Shown piece after piece: positions 1 through 12,059 of a stretch of 64,000 nucleotides of DNA (positions are counted from its first letter, which is position 1; every line of letters starts with the position of its first letter). Both the position numbers and the translations under genes were made by a program. Where the stretch lies: NCBI GenBank assembly GCA_902702965.1, contig CACRXP010000399.1, positions 318,655 through 382,654 of the forward strand. The letters are read 5' to 3'. Source of the DNA: Spirometra erinaceieuropaei (lineage: Eukaryota > Platyhelminthes > Cestoda > Diphyllobothriidea > Diphyllobothriidae). The notes below the pieces were generated by a model. It saw nothing but the letters and a program-made list of their open reading frames with translations, had not been told where the DNA came from and searched no databases.

Positions 1-1130
1 AGGCAAAAGGACATTGAGGCGTATGTAGTCTGTTTATAGAAACTTACGAACCAATGTCTTTGTCGGGTAATTCACACCTTAAGATCGTAACTGAAATGTG
101 AAAAGAAGAAAATCAATTGTCCTAAGACCGCCAAGCAGGAACAGACAGGCGAAAAACATTGGTGACAGAAACGACAGATGGCATCTTGCTTATTGATTTT
201 ATTCGAGGCGACTGAGTACTAGTTGAATGCTACCTCTGGGAGCTACTTACGCGCCGAAATATAGACACAATTAATTTATCGTCTTTCGTTTTACCGAAGT
301 TCGGTCTGGCAGTAGAGAAACAAAAACTCCACCCGGAATCGTGTTCGTTAAAATCTAGTCTATATCGTGAGAGGGGTGGCTTCAAATCCGAGGTCATGGA
401 GTAGCGGGTCAGGATTTTTGTGAAAAATGACTTAAATTAAGTCAAAGGGCCAGAGCCAGAAGCATCTAGTTACTGCGACTGCGAAAAAAGGGGTCTAGAT
501 AGATGTAGGACAATATTAATCTTTATAAGGAACAGATAGCACGCGGCGCGCAAATAAATCTATACCCTCTCGCAGTATTACCATATCACACATAACAATT
601 GCATGATTCCAAATTTTTAAAATATACTTGCATCTTCATATTTTGGATGACCAAATCAATATGGTTGTTTACATTAATTATCGTACAGAAGAGGACTTCG
701 AGAAAAATTGCTTTTATGGTTTTGTAAATCGATGTGTTAGAAAGGTTGACATTACGCTATATTGTCATCAAACACAGGTGATCAGATGCCTTCATTTCAT
801 TCTCCAAAATCGACAACGGGTTATAAAGATTATTAACAGTGTAAACACCCTGATTTAACTTGTTATGGGGGATTTACACAGCGATTATTCATTACAGTTT
901 AAACGCCACTCCAATGTATTCACGTCCAAAAATCAAATTAATAAGATGTTTCCTCTAAAGGATAAAAAGATTTATGCCAGAAATTATAGTCCTTGACGTT
1001 GTTCTATTCTAATCTAAAGAGGACGAGGTTTGTAGAAAAACTATTTTTGAATTTGCAAAAAAATATTTTCTGCTATTTGTGAAGACATATAAAGCTTCTC
1101 TGTCCTTGACTGACTTTCCTAGAAGATAGA
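1..1130. other. AT-rich spacer, no gene recognised
   Basis: No long reading frame, splice-flanked exon or known element was recognised here. The only open stretch (about 628-858) has no start context or family resemblance and is probably chance. Confidence 0.5.
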
Positions 1131-1740
1131 AATAAATTGAAGATCAGAAGACGAAAATGCAATCAATGGAACAAGAAATTTATTTGCCTGACGTTTCGGA
1201 TTCTCACTCGAATCCATCATCAGAGGCATTCCCAGATAAAGGACCTTTTAACTGAAGATCAGTATATGACAGTTATTTACCCTGAAAATAAAATTTACCG
1301 AATTTGTAATTTTGGCGGCCAGCACATCAGCCCACCACTCTACGCAAACTGACACAATCGGGCTGACTGCACGACATTATTTGAACTGTCAGTCGTCAAG
1401 CTTACACGGGATAATGCACATACACACACGTTTCGGATGTTACCAACTAGGTTCACCGTGTGGTTTACAACAGGGTGGCAGGGAGGACAAAGACTTGCAC
1501 GCGAGTTAGTTTATAGTGATGGCAGACTTCCACAGCACCCAAAACACTCTTTCTTCGTCTGCCTGAGGTAAATTCAACAAGACTTGGGGCGACAGAGGGC
1601 GAAGATGGCACCTAGAAATGGGAGCACACACATCCTGTTCCACAGGGCTCGCTGCCGGCTCAGCATTCAATGGGGGGTGACGTGAATCGGCAAAAGTTCC
1701 TGCCTCCACGTCACCCCTGTTAGCATTTCCGATACAGTCT
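1130..1740 (-). mobile_element. Penelope-like element 3' tail with hammerhead motif
   Basis: Read on the minus strand, this stretch ends in a hammerhead-ribozyme-like core at 1225-1188 followed by the AAATAAA-type tail seen at the ends of the other PLE copies in the window. No RT or GIY-YIG coding survives. The limit at about 1740 is a guess because the sequence upstream of the core is not clearly homologous to the other tails. Confidence 0.45.
1188..1225 (-). ncRNA. hammerhead ribozyme-like motif
   Basis: On the minus strand the order is CTGATGA, then a 6-bp hairpin (GGATTC with loop GAGTGA and GAATCC), then GAAA followed by CGTC. This matches the CUGAUGA - stem II - GAAA core of hammerhead ribozymes, which are known from the terminal repeats of animal Penelope-like elements. 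Stem II is perfect, so this is one of the best preserved copies in the window. Stems I and III are short and self-cleavage is not proven. Confidence 0.6.
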
Positions 1741-1836
1741 CACCTCGGTTTAGTGCATGAACCGCTTGACAGGTTTTAGGGGAAATACCCGCAACCACAC
1801 ACCTCCATAGAATGCATATTAGCATATATGTGTATG

Positions 1837-2391
1837 AAAAGAAAGGAGGTACTTCGGAAAAAATCGAGTTGTACTCGTGAATTTTCGAATTGGTGGCACC
1901 AACCCGTCGTCCGATGAAATGAGGAGAAAAGAGAGACTGAGACAGTCACACTAGACTTGTAGACGAGACAGGACAAACATTGACGGGCGGACCATTAGCG
2001 TGTGAGGAGGGATGCGGGTAGGGAGTCATGCTGGGTTCTGAGCGCCTAACTAAGCCGATCTCCGCGCCGCATCAACGGCCGCTAATCCAGGCGCCCGCAG
2101 TTCTGCCAACCTACCATTCTCCCTCCCCTCCAGCACGGGGAGCCGTAACGGTCCCCCCCCCACCTTCCTGCCCTTCCCGCTCAGAACCCAGCATGACTCC
2201 CTACCCGCATCCCTCCTCACACGCTAATGGTCCGCACGTCAATGTTTGTCCTGTCTCGTCTACTAGTCTAGTGTGACTGTCTCAGTCTCTCTTTTCTCCT
2301 CATTTCATCGGACGACGGGTTGGTGCCACCAATTCGAAAATTCACGAGTACAACTCGATTTTTTCCGAAGTACCTCCTGTCTTTTCATTAT
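1837..2391. mobile_element. fold-back / MITE-like element with ~200-bp inverted arms
   Basis: The stretch 1837-2043 reappears as its reverse complement at 2187-2391 with only a few mismatches, leaving about 140 bp between the arms. The arms begin with GAAAAG and a GAGGTAC block. The spacer is C-rich and contains a run of C. No transposase frame is visible, so it would be a non-autonomous element. A target duplication cannot be assigned with confidence because the flanks are AT-rich on both sides. Confidence 0.6.
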
Positions 2392-2439
2392 ATAGTCTCG
2401 GAATGCCTACCACTTCTACTCTACATATATGTGTATGGT

Positions 2440-2556
2440 TAAATACGTACTATCGCGATTATTGGCCTACTTTTCAAAGTAAAAAGAAATGTAGGCATAT
2501 GGGAAAATGTCTCATTGATCAAGATTGTACAGAAGACGCACATACTAGGTACTCAT
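2440..2556 (+). other. possible small Cys-rich exon fragment
   Basis: An open frame here encodes four cysteines within about 27 residues (roughly C-x5-C-x5-C-x9-C) and ends at a donor-like GTAAGA at about 2556. The upstream acceptor (a TTTTCAAAG stretch) is weak. It could be an exon of a small secreted protein or chance; no partner exon was found. Confidence 0.2.
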
Positions 2557-3059
2557 GTAAGATATTCACGCTGAAATCAGTATATAACAAGAAAAGCCCT
2601 AATACCGCGATCTGTATGGGCTCATAGATAAGGAATATATTATACCCCGCAGCTGACTCGTAAAGTATTCAAAATCAAAATGTGAGTGAACAATCTCGGT
2701 TAGATGATTGTTAAGATGGACAAATATGTCGCACGCTCACGTTGATATTTCTTCATGTTGAACGAGGAGAGCATTCGAACGGTTTTGGAAAATCTTAGAA
2801 GATATAGTATTGTTAATTCGCCATTTCCACTAAGGCGGCACGCAGGAAATATCATTGAGATAGTTCAGTTCAGTCTATATGAGGTTAATATAGGTGTTGA
2901 AACTTTGAACTCGCTTTTTGTTACACAGAAGCGAACTGTATCAACAATTTGAAAATAGAAACATCAAACGCTTCAGAGTTTCTTCAAATTGGCAAAGTTT
3001 TCGAAACCAGACAGATAAACGAATTGCTCCAAAAGTTAAAAACATTCACGTAACTAGAT

Positions 3060-5340
3060 GTGCTATACAGTAGCGTGTCTATGAATAGTTGGCACAATCT
3101 CAGTTTCTGAAGGAGACGAATTAAATGCCAACACACATTCACCTGACATGGGACAAAAATGAAAAAAACAAACATTACTGAAATACAGACAGTAATATAA
3201 CAACATTACTAAATTGTTCAAACGAAATGATAGACGTCGGTCAGGTGGCATTATGACGTTTGGCAGTACACTGGTCCAACTTGCGCTTAAAAGCCTCGAC
3301 GGAGGTATACATGACGACATCTCCAGGCAGAGCATTCCCAGCCTCGATCACTCTGTTTGAAAAGAACTTCCGAATATGCAGCTTGTCGCCAGACCCACGT
3401 AGATTAAGTGGATGACCTCGGAGGTTCCCTGTGGTCGCTAACTCACAGTAATCAGCAGGTACGAAACATCAGTCCTGGCCGCGCATTATACGGAATATTT
3501 GTATAAGGTCGCCTCTCAGCTGTCGGTAACTCAGTGAAAAAAGACCGAGATTGGACAGTTGTGTTCCATAGGGTAGTGAACCCTGTCCACTTACGAGTTT
3601 TGTTACCCGCCTTTGAACTTTCTCAGGAATGCTGAGATCTTCAGAGGTCCAGGGTTTCCACGCCTGAATAGCGAAGTCTAGCTGTGGCCGTACGAAAATC
3701 TGAAAGACTTTAACGAAGCAGTCCTCGTCGATGTTAGAGACATCTCTCTTGACAGGATAAGGGACTGACATCGCAGAATTGGCTACCTTGAAGCAGTGCA
3801 GCAACGGTTTAAGAGAAGCCGTTGCCCACACACCCAAGTCTTTTTGGGCGTCTACTTTCTGCGATGGTATGCCATTTAGATGGTAAACCCTCCGGCTCAG
3901 AGATTGGGTCCTGCCGACTCGCAAAATATTGCACTTAGTCACATTAAACGGCAAAAGCCGGTCCAGTGATCATTTCTCGAAAAGGGTCAGGTCTGCCTTT
4001 CAAGCGCACTTCGTCAAACTCAGTTCGGATGACGCTCCAAAGTGTAACATCATCAGCGAACATGGCGACATCAAAATTCAGTTCACTGACGCAGTCGCTG
4101 ATATAGATAATGAATAGGGTAGGGCCAAGAACGGAGCCTTGTGGAACACCGTTTTCAACCGCTATCACCGCGGACGGCGTGTCAACGATGTGGACGATTT
4201 GAGAGCGACTGATCAAGAAACCTTGTATCCACCTCAGGAGATTACCCATTATGCCTGTTCGGCTTAATTTGTACAGGAGACGCTGATGTGGTACACTATC
4301 GAATGGTTTCTTAAAGCCGACGTAGACTACGTGAACTGCACTGCCGCCATCTGCTGCCAGGGTTCAGCGATCTAAACAGAAAAAAATAAATTTGTCGGGC
4401 ATGATCTGCCTCTGCGAAATCCGTGCTGGGCATCGCATAGCAGATTACGGCTTTCTACGAAGTGCATGATTTCTCTCTTAATTATTTTTCCATAATTTTA
4501 AAGCAAACTAAAGTAAGGCTGATTGGTCTGTAGTTGTTTGCTAAGACCTCGCTGCCGCCTTTATAAACTGGCGTGATCCGCGCGGATTTCCAATCGGCGG
4601 GTTAATAGCCTGCTTTGAACGAAGCTGTAAAGAGCATGGACAGCGGTTTAGATAGTTCTCCAACAAGCTTCTTCAACAATTTGAGCGGTGTGTCATCCGG
4701 CCCAGGTGATTTGGATTCATATAGCGTGAGCAGTTCTTTGCGAACAATAGCTTCGGCGAAAGAGACGTGCTCAATCGTTGGCCCGTTCACTATATCGCAG
4801 TCGGGAGGAAGAAATGCGCTTTCTATTGTAAAGTTGGACTTAAACAATCGTGAAAGGTGCTCTGCCATTTCTCCGTCTTCACTGAATTCTAGGTCGTCAC
4901 TTGTTTTCAAAAACGGGATTGGGTCTCTGTTTTGTGTGCTTCTTCTTATGTAAGCAAAGAATTAGTTTGGATTATCTGCGGCTCGATTCAGTAGGCCTTT
5001 CTCGAAGGTACGCCGCGTCGCGAGAATAAGCCTCCTATCTAGGTTCCTCTGTGCTTTGTATGCATTTATTGACACATAGTTCCTATCCGAGAGGAATTTT
5101 CTCCATAACCTCCGCTTGTGTTAGCCACGGGATCTGCTGGTCAGTTTCTTCCGTGAAATACGACAGTGGTCTCTGAGAAGAACGTGCAGTAACGGCAGAA
5201 TGGAGGAACGATAATGTTAATTGTGTCAAATGGCAGTGATTCTCGGCCGCCTTGAAAACCACCAGAAGCAGACGTCTGAAGACTACATGGCAACATAGAA
5301 AAGTGAAGCAATTGCTGATAGTTGGACTAAGCTCCAAAAA
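3060..5340 (-). mobile_element. CR1/Jockey-type non-LTR retrotransposon, 5'-truncated and broken
   Basis: The minus strand encodes, in order, a linker with PWLT, an FFAYI block, the RT entry motif KSPGPDD (about 4700), NNYRPISL-like residues (about 4500), HGFR (about 4420), GVPQGSVLGP (about 4140), the catalytic FADD box (about 4050) and a C-terminal region ending in RGHPLNLR and a FFSNRV..AGNALP block (about 3330). These are the landmarks of the RT of CR1/Jockey-group LINEs. The reading frame is interrupted by several stops and frameshifts. The apurinic endonuclease domain is missing, as expected for a 5'-truncated insertion. It is a dead copy. Confidence 0.8.
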
Positions 5341-6169
5341 GTGTCTTACCGGTGAAAGCTCAGATCGTCTTTTTGAACAGTCCGAAGCAGTGGGCGATCG
5401 AAAAACTTAACCGCCGCAGTATCATTTCTATCCTCACATTTGTAAGAACTCAAACTAGCTTGACGAGGGTTTTTTGGAATGAAAAGTCAATTTGGCAAGC
5501 ACGTCTTTCAGGAACTTTTAACATCCATCGTCCCCACGTGACTCGCATGACAAGGCGTGCTATGGCGTGGTCGGCGTGTCTTAACATGGGAATATTTGCT
5601 TAAAATAGACAATCCAAAGATCCCCCGGTTTTAAGAATATTTACATTGACAGACATATGATGTTCTTATTAGACCTATAATCATTGCTCACCAACGTACC
5701 CGAGGCAGAAACAATAAGCTAGCCCTGTGACGTTCCGCACGATATGGACTACACGGCAGGCATTCCAGCAAGATCGATGGAATAAATACTGACGCTTTGC
5801 AAACAAAATGTTCGTCCACTCTGCAGTGGTCAATGATATAAGCAAATGGACGTTGTGAATCAGTTCCTCGCGAAGGTTTTCATGGGGATAGTCGAGGAGA
5901 CAAGCTATTGAAAACCTTGAGTACTACTACATGAAGAATAGGTTCTGCTAACGGGACTTACCGCCGACATGGACACCCTGGTTAAAAAGTTTACGACAGT
6001 GCACATCCCTCCCTACATGACTCTGAATAGCTTCAGACAAACCACAGAATTGCGTTGCACGGTGTCGCCCTGCTGAGAAAAGTAGATGGATCTGTCCAAC
6101 GTAGGGTATTTCGAAAGAAAAACTCAGCTGGAAAAACCACAGAGTTGTACTGGTTGTCCTCCTAAATGC

Positions 6170-8060
6170 TAAACGCAATTTTCTCCAGGAATTTTCCGCT
6201 ATAATGGGGCGTATCTGCCTATCTGGCATTGATAAAGCAGAGCTTCAGCAGCTGCGGGACATACTCTGCGAAAAGAGATAAACAAAGGAATGAAGTACAA
6301 TCCATCTGACTCCAACTACTTCGGCTTCCTTGCCAACCTCGAATCAATCATATCATAAACCAATCTTGCCGAAGAAGCACAATTCACCATTCGCAGCAGC
6401 ACTGTACCGGCATTGAAGAACCGAAAAAAGTTCTCAACGCTATCTTACGATGAAATGAAAGCCCTTAAACCTCTAAAACAAGACGAAGACATTATCATTC
6501 TACCTGCCGACAAAGGAGGTGCCACCACTGTTTTGAACGAAACAGACTACACAGAGAAAATGATGCCACTCTTAAAAGATGATTCAACATGCGAACGTCT
6601 AGCTGCCGACCCCACTAAATCGCAAAACTCACATATTGAAAAAAACACTGAAACGCCTTTTGGGTAGAAAATTAATCACAGAAGTTCTTGCCAAGTCTTT
6701 AAAACAGGATGAACCGACAATTGCCAAGATATATGGTCTTCCCAAAATTCATACAATTGATACTGCGCTGCGGCCGATAGTCTCCCTAATAGGTGCACCC
6801 AACTATAAGATCTCGAAATGGCTATTTCACTAAATACATCCAATTACGAAGAACTTCGAAAACTTTATTCAGAATTCAAAAGAGTTTCTAGACATATTAA
6901 ACGGTGTCAACATCACATGTTACGAGATTATGGTGTCATTCAATGTGTTCTCGCTCTTCACTTCGATTCCGCTAGATTTAGCGAAAAGTTGCACCGAAGA
7001 ACTCCTTCAAACATATACTTCAGAGGTGCCTCCAGAGGATTTACTTCAACTCCTTGATCTCTGTCTGGAGACAAATTTTTCCTTCTCAAATCAATGCTAC
7101 CGACAATTAAAAGGTGCTCCCATGGGTTCACCAAAATCCGGTTTCCTTGAAGAAGCATTACTGCAGAAATTAGAGAGCATAGCCCTTCCCACAGTCAATA
7201 CAAAACTTTGGCTGCGATACGTAGATGACACATTTGTCATCGTCAAGAAAGATCAGTTGAATCTGCTCCATACCAATATTAACTCCATATTTCCAGGAAT
7301 TACATTTACTTTGGAAACAGAGGTGGATGGACAACTCCCATTCCTGGATGTCCTAGTACGTCGAAAAACCAATGGATCACTCCAGACATCAGTTTATCGA
7401 AAAGAGGCGTATTCAGAGGTCATCCTTCACTTTGAGAGTAGCCACCCTGTCTCTCTTAAACGGAGCACAGACTACAGCCTTCTGAATCGAGCCAAAACCC
7501 ACTGCTCTGACGAAACAAGTTATCAAGCAGAAATGAAATACCTCTACAAACTGCTCTCCCAAAATGGGTACCCGCATGACTTTATACGTCAATGTATGAG
7601 GCACCAGCAACTCAAGGGAAAAGGTATTTCCAATGGTACGACCGCTCAGCCACCAAAACCAACCACATGGCTAACTCTCCCATACGTCGTCAAAAATGTA
7701 TCTGAACTTGTCGAAAGACAATTGAAAAAGTATCAGATACACGCAGCACACCAGCCGGCAACTACCTTACGCACACAGCTTGTGCACCCTAAGAACAGGG
7801 TCGGCTACCTCGAAAGAAAAGGTGTCGTCTACAAAATCCCATGTTCTAGTTATGATGCCGTTTATTGTGGCCAAACTGGGAAATCTGTCTCAACCCACAT
7901 ACAAAATCGTTAAGGACAGATTCAAACTGAGTCAGCCAATCCCGAGATGACAACATTAACCAATCATGGATTCCTTTTGCCAGACTCAGCCTAAAGGTTA
8001 ATTGTTTTTGAACACCCGTTGTCTGAAGACGAGATGGGGAACCAGTGTCGAAAATTCACA
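6170..8060 (+). mobile_element. Penelope-like element, nearly full RT with frameshifts
   Basis: The plus strand carries a PLE reading frame in three pieces (about 6240-6667, 6636-6833 and 6930-7913), followed by a tail with a CTGAAGA..CGAAAA motif at 8011-8045. Frameshifts and a scrambled stretch near 6830-6930 break it, and the GIY-YIG domain is cut short. It belongs with the 22.5-23.5 kb copy, which ends in the same CTGAAGA-type motif. It is not expected to be mobile. Confidence 0.85.
6413..7913 (+). pseudogene. PLE reverse transcriptase / GIY-YIG polyprotein, disrupted
   Basis: The first piece carries DEDIIILPADKGG, the conserved N-terminal PLE block. The second carries YGLPKIH and LRPIVS. 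The longest piece (6930-7913, 327 residues) carries NVFSLFTSIP, GAPMGSPKSG, the catalytic LRYVDDTFVI box, LPFLDVLV and the start of a GIY-YIG nuclease (GVVYKIPC, then YCGQTGK) before a stop at 7911-7913. The second half of the nuclease is lost, including the helix with the catalytic glutamate. The RT catalytic aspartates are intact but the frame is not continuous. Confidence 0.85.
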
Positions 8061-8079
8061 ATAAAATTTTGCCGTTTCC

Positions 8080-8900
8080 CAAAGAACTTCACCTACATGT
8101 ATATATACAACTATGCATATATATGTATAACTGCCTAAGGTTTCATACCGCATTGACAGCACGGGTACCAAGTCAATGCCTAAATTGGCATTTCTCAACA
8201 ACGGAACATTACCTTTATTATTTATCCTATGCTTTTAATTCTCGTACTATTGTGTTTTCTTAATTACATTTATTGGGTCTACGGATTGGTGTCTGTTTGC
8301 GAGTGATTAGCGATCATTCGTAAATTTCGACACCCTCTGTAAATATGTATCTGGCTAACTCGTCATATCACATTCGCGACACAGGAATTTCGCTGATGTT
8401 TCCGTTGCACCGTGTCGTAGTGACGAGCGATGCGTTCCCACAATGAATTATGCCCCAAACACCTTATTTTATGTGCTTTCCTTTGCTATTCCCTAAGTCA
8501 CTTGTCTAAATGCACTCAGCTATATTGTGGGTGCTGTCTCATTTAATACTATTCGAAATCTGAAATGTATTTTCGGTTCGAATATATTTTACCATGTTGT
8601 TTTAATACTGCGGCATTTCTCAAAATGCACAGATTCCAAAGTTGTGTGCAACTACGCCTCCTGATGCATGCAGGGGTGCGTCAGCATTGCCACATACCTG
8701 CATTTCTTTCTCTGTCGGCTCCTTTTCTGATAATGTACACGACGATATCAATAGCCGAGGCCCTGCAATTGCAACGGGGTTTTGTCTGTTTTTTCGTCTC
8801 AATGATTTTGGAGCACTGTTTTCATTAGAGTTACCTAAGTATTAAAAAAATGGCTCAACATATTCACTACAAAATCAGTCATATCAGTATTTAGAGCCAA
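8080..8900. repeat. dispersed repeat, second copy at 36770-37285
   Basis: Stretches such as ATATGTATAACTGCCTAAG, a GCGATGCGTTCCCACAATGA block and a CAGTCATATCAGTATTTAGA block recur in the same order and orientation at 36785-37270. The copy at 36.8 kb lacks most of the 8500-8800 interval. No coding sequence is evident. Confidence 0.75.
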
Positions 8901-8969
8901 TAACATGCATCGTGCTTTCCTGGGTGGGCGATTACAGCTTGCATTCTTCTGCCTCATGTCTATTTCATG

Positions 8970-9948
8970 CAGGAATCAGTCGAAGCAAACCATGAAGTAA
9001 CCTAATCGGCTCCAAGGGATTTTACTATTCCCAGTATATTAGCCGATGCTGAAATAATATAATTTGGTTTCAGTATGAAATTCCAAAAAAATTAACAGGA
9101 CATGTAGGCACGCTTGCTGTCCACTACGAAAGAGGCAAAGCTAAAACCCATGATCGCAACGCGTTTCCTATATGGCACTCCTTAATGGTGAGTGGTAGTC
9201 ATACATAGTATGAGCTCCTGCAAAATCGATGTACTTCAAACACGCCGAAGACTTAAAATCCCGAATCCGTCGGAGAAGCACGAAGTCGCTCTGGAACTAA
9301 CAGCTTTTTAAATCCCTTCTGGCTCGAAGCAACGGACATTCATTAAGGCTAAGCGCTTCGGGTTATCTAAATTGACGTCCCTGCCACTGATCTAAGAATC
9401 ATTCGTCATTGAATTTTTTTCCAACAGCTCTCATATTATGAATGCCGCGCCGGTTTGCCACCTAAATCCTGAAACAGTCGAAACAAACCATGAAGTGAAC
9501 TAATCGGCTAAAAGGGTATTAATTATTCCCCAGTACAATAGCAGAGGCTGAAGTAATCTAACTTGGTTTCAGTATGAAAATCAAAAAAAATGATCTGGCA
9601 TGGACACACACCGTCGACTATGACAGAGGCCCGGCTTATACTCGCGATCACAACGCGCTTCCTATATGATATTACTTAGTGGTGAGCTGTAGTCATATAT
9701 AGCCTGCGCTCCTGCGAAATCAGTGCAGGTAAACCCGCCGCAGACCTAAAATCGGGATTCGGTCGCAGAAGCACAAAGTTGGTCTGGAACTAAAACCTTA
9801 TTAAATCCCTCCTGGCTTGAAGCAACGGGAATTCGTCCCGGGCAAACGCTTCAGGTTATCTAAATTGTCATTCCCGCCAATGATCTGAGAATCCTTCGTC
9901 ACTGCCGATCTTCCAATAGCTAGCGCCGGCTTGCCACCTAACTCCTGA
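8970..9948. repeat. tandem duplication of a ~480-bp unit
   Basis: The unit 8970-9473 is followed directly by a diverged copy at 9474-9948. Both contain AAACCATGAAGT, GGTTTCAGTATGAAA, GATCGCAACGCG or its variant, and a GCCACCTAA..TCCTGAA end. The homologous block at 47950-48455 has only one unit, so the duplication is specific to this copy or was lost from the other. Confidence 0.75.
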
Positions 9949-11817
9949 AAGACGCCGAGATGTAAGCGTTCTTCCCAGTCACTCGGAAACCGATACCAAC
10001 AAGCGGTTTACGAGTAGCAACTTTAGGGGTATTAAACTCATAAAACAGGTTTAAGGTAATGTTGCGTTGCTTAGAATTATCTGATTTAGCAGAAATGCAG
10101 AAAATCCCAAAATCGACAAAAATGATTTAATTGTGAAAACAGTAGTTTTATATATTCAGAAAGCCAGTCCATGCCTTAACTGAGTACATATACTAGTAAC
10201 CAATACGCGTTTTGTCAATTGAGCAAACTTTCTCTTATAAATAATCCTTTCAGGGAGCGCCTTAAGATTGCGTTCCGTTGTGTGATGTCAGTGTACTTTA
10301 CATATTTGCAGGGAAGAACCAAGAAAAAATTGTACGCTTGTCCAATTGTTCCACGTTGCTAAACATACTGATATTTGTCTATAGCAAACTTAAGTACATA
10401 CCTTTCTATTTAAGTTGTGTCAGTTCTCGCTATCTTTGCTCACCTAGGGACTTCGTTTAGCGATTAAGAATACAGTATGTGGCGGTAATATAAATACAGA
10501 TATTTTGCTCTTGTATTTCTAAATTACATCTATACAGAATCAAGACCGCACGAAAAGCAATGCTCTCTATGTTGAAAACTAAAATAACTATTTTGTTGGT
10601 AGTCCTCTTCATGACAGCATGAATAATGCTCTAAACGACAAGGAATGTTGTCCCCTTTTAACGTAGGTTCGGATCCAGTTCTTTTAAAATGACATGTGTT
10701 GGCTAGTTGAGTCGCGTAACTAGGATCGGGCAAGCAATTAATTATAAGTGGTCCATCCCTGGTTAGTACAACACTCGAGAGTAAATTGCTCGCCTATCAA
10801 AGAAAACACGTTCAGATTCGCAATCGAAGTCTACTACAAATACTAGCACGTACATTCTCTATGAAGTGTGTGAGCAGTTTGTCTAAATCGATTATCTGGA
10901 CACATTCTAACACAAATAACGAGCGTAGCCCTGTAAATGCTGGACAGGCCAGCAAAATGCGCAAAGTTATGGACGTCCAAAAATCTTCCGATCAGTTCAT
11001 GTCATCATGGATTTTTTGAGATACGTCACGTAGTGTACATATGACTCGACGAACGTTGTAGGCACTTTACGTATTTTGCAAAATAATCCTAAGAGTTTGA
11101 CCCATTTTCGCTTTTATAAAAAATACACAAAGTCCTCTTTACGCCCTGAATCATATATTTTTGAAATTAATAAACCCAAACCAAACCAACAACCGAACAT
11201 TTGGAAAACCTCCACCACAACCACTCCGTCGTCTAAAGCCTCTTTCCTAAAGTAAAAATAATTTGTTTTAGTAATGACACATATTTGGAATACATTTCCA
11301 AATTAATACATCGTACGTCGGCAGTCTAGTCGGTGCAGTCGGCTTACGTACGAAAAACCCTTGTGTTTACCAGCGTTTCAGTTGGTGAAATTGATGAAGA
11401 TCTACCATTCTTGAATTACGAGCTTTTGGATCACGATGCAAAATATGTATAACAGCTCTCTAGCTGTAACCAACACGTCTGCAAATAAAATAATAAGCAT
11501 TTCACAGTTTTTTGATGTACAAACATGGGATTGGAGACGTTTGCTATTCAATGACAATGCTTTCTTCCGCTCTCGAAAATTTCCCTCTGATTTTCGACGT
11601 CTCGAGCCGTGTACGCAAGAATAAAATTGTTGCAAGAAATTTAGAACGGAACGCGGCACAACTGTAAATATGATCATGGTCTGCCTTTAGGCATACTTCT
11701 AGCTGGCAGCATACGATGCCTGTGTTGATGATGATTAGTGTCAAAACTATACCCAAGTGTGAGAATTTGATATTTGCTTGGAAATAAAGCAATCACTCGA
11801 ACAAGGGCTGTACTTGC

Positions 11818-11860
11818 TTGACGTTTCGAATTCTCAACCTAACCCATTATCAGAAACAGT
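11818..11860 (-). ncRNA. degenerate hammerhead-like motif (minus)
   Basis: On the minus strand a CTGATAA replaces the CTGATGA box and is followed by a hairpin-like stretch and CGAAACGTC. The box is mutated, so it is probably inactive. It faces the plus-strand motif only about 15 bases away. Confidence 0.45.
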
Positions 11861-11872
11861 GAAAGAAACTGT

Positions 11873-11915
11873 CTCTGATGATGCGTTGAAGCGGGAATCC
11901 GAGACGTCAGGCGAA
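11873..11915 (+). ncRNA. hammerhead-like motif (plus)
   Basis: CTCTGATGA is followed by a variable stem-loop, then GAGACGTC and CAGGCGAATAAAG. GAAA has become GAGA, so the core carries at least one change. The following GGTCCAGCGATCGCT stretch is shared with the homologous site at 51.3 kb and the 14.6 kb tail (CCCAGCGATC). Confidence 0.5.
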
Positions 11916-12059
11916 TAAAGCCTTTGGTCCAGCGATCGCTTCTGCCTCTTGTCAACAGGTTCCTGGAACTTCCATCTTCTCTTATATCGGCCATTTCTGG
12001 ACACTTCTGGCTTATTAGCCGTTATCAGCCAGTCATAACCAACCCAAAGTGTGTATCAC

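Larger units (their letters stand above)
8880..11960. repeat. duplicated block A1 (partner 47860-51345, same orientation)
   Basis: Long stretches match 47.9-51.3 kb in order and orientation: the CAGTCGAAGCAAACCATGAAG region (about 8974 and 47951), the stretch around 10300-10500 (48800-49800) and the hammerhead-bearing end (11810-11930 and 51180-51310). Differences are many point changes, an extra tandem unit in this copy and a Merlin insertion in the partner. No gene was recognised inside. Confidence 0.85.
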
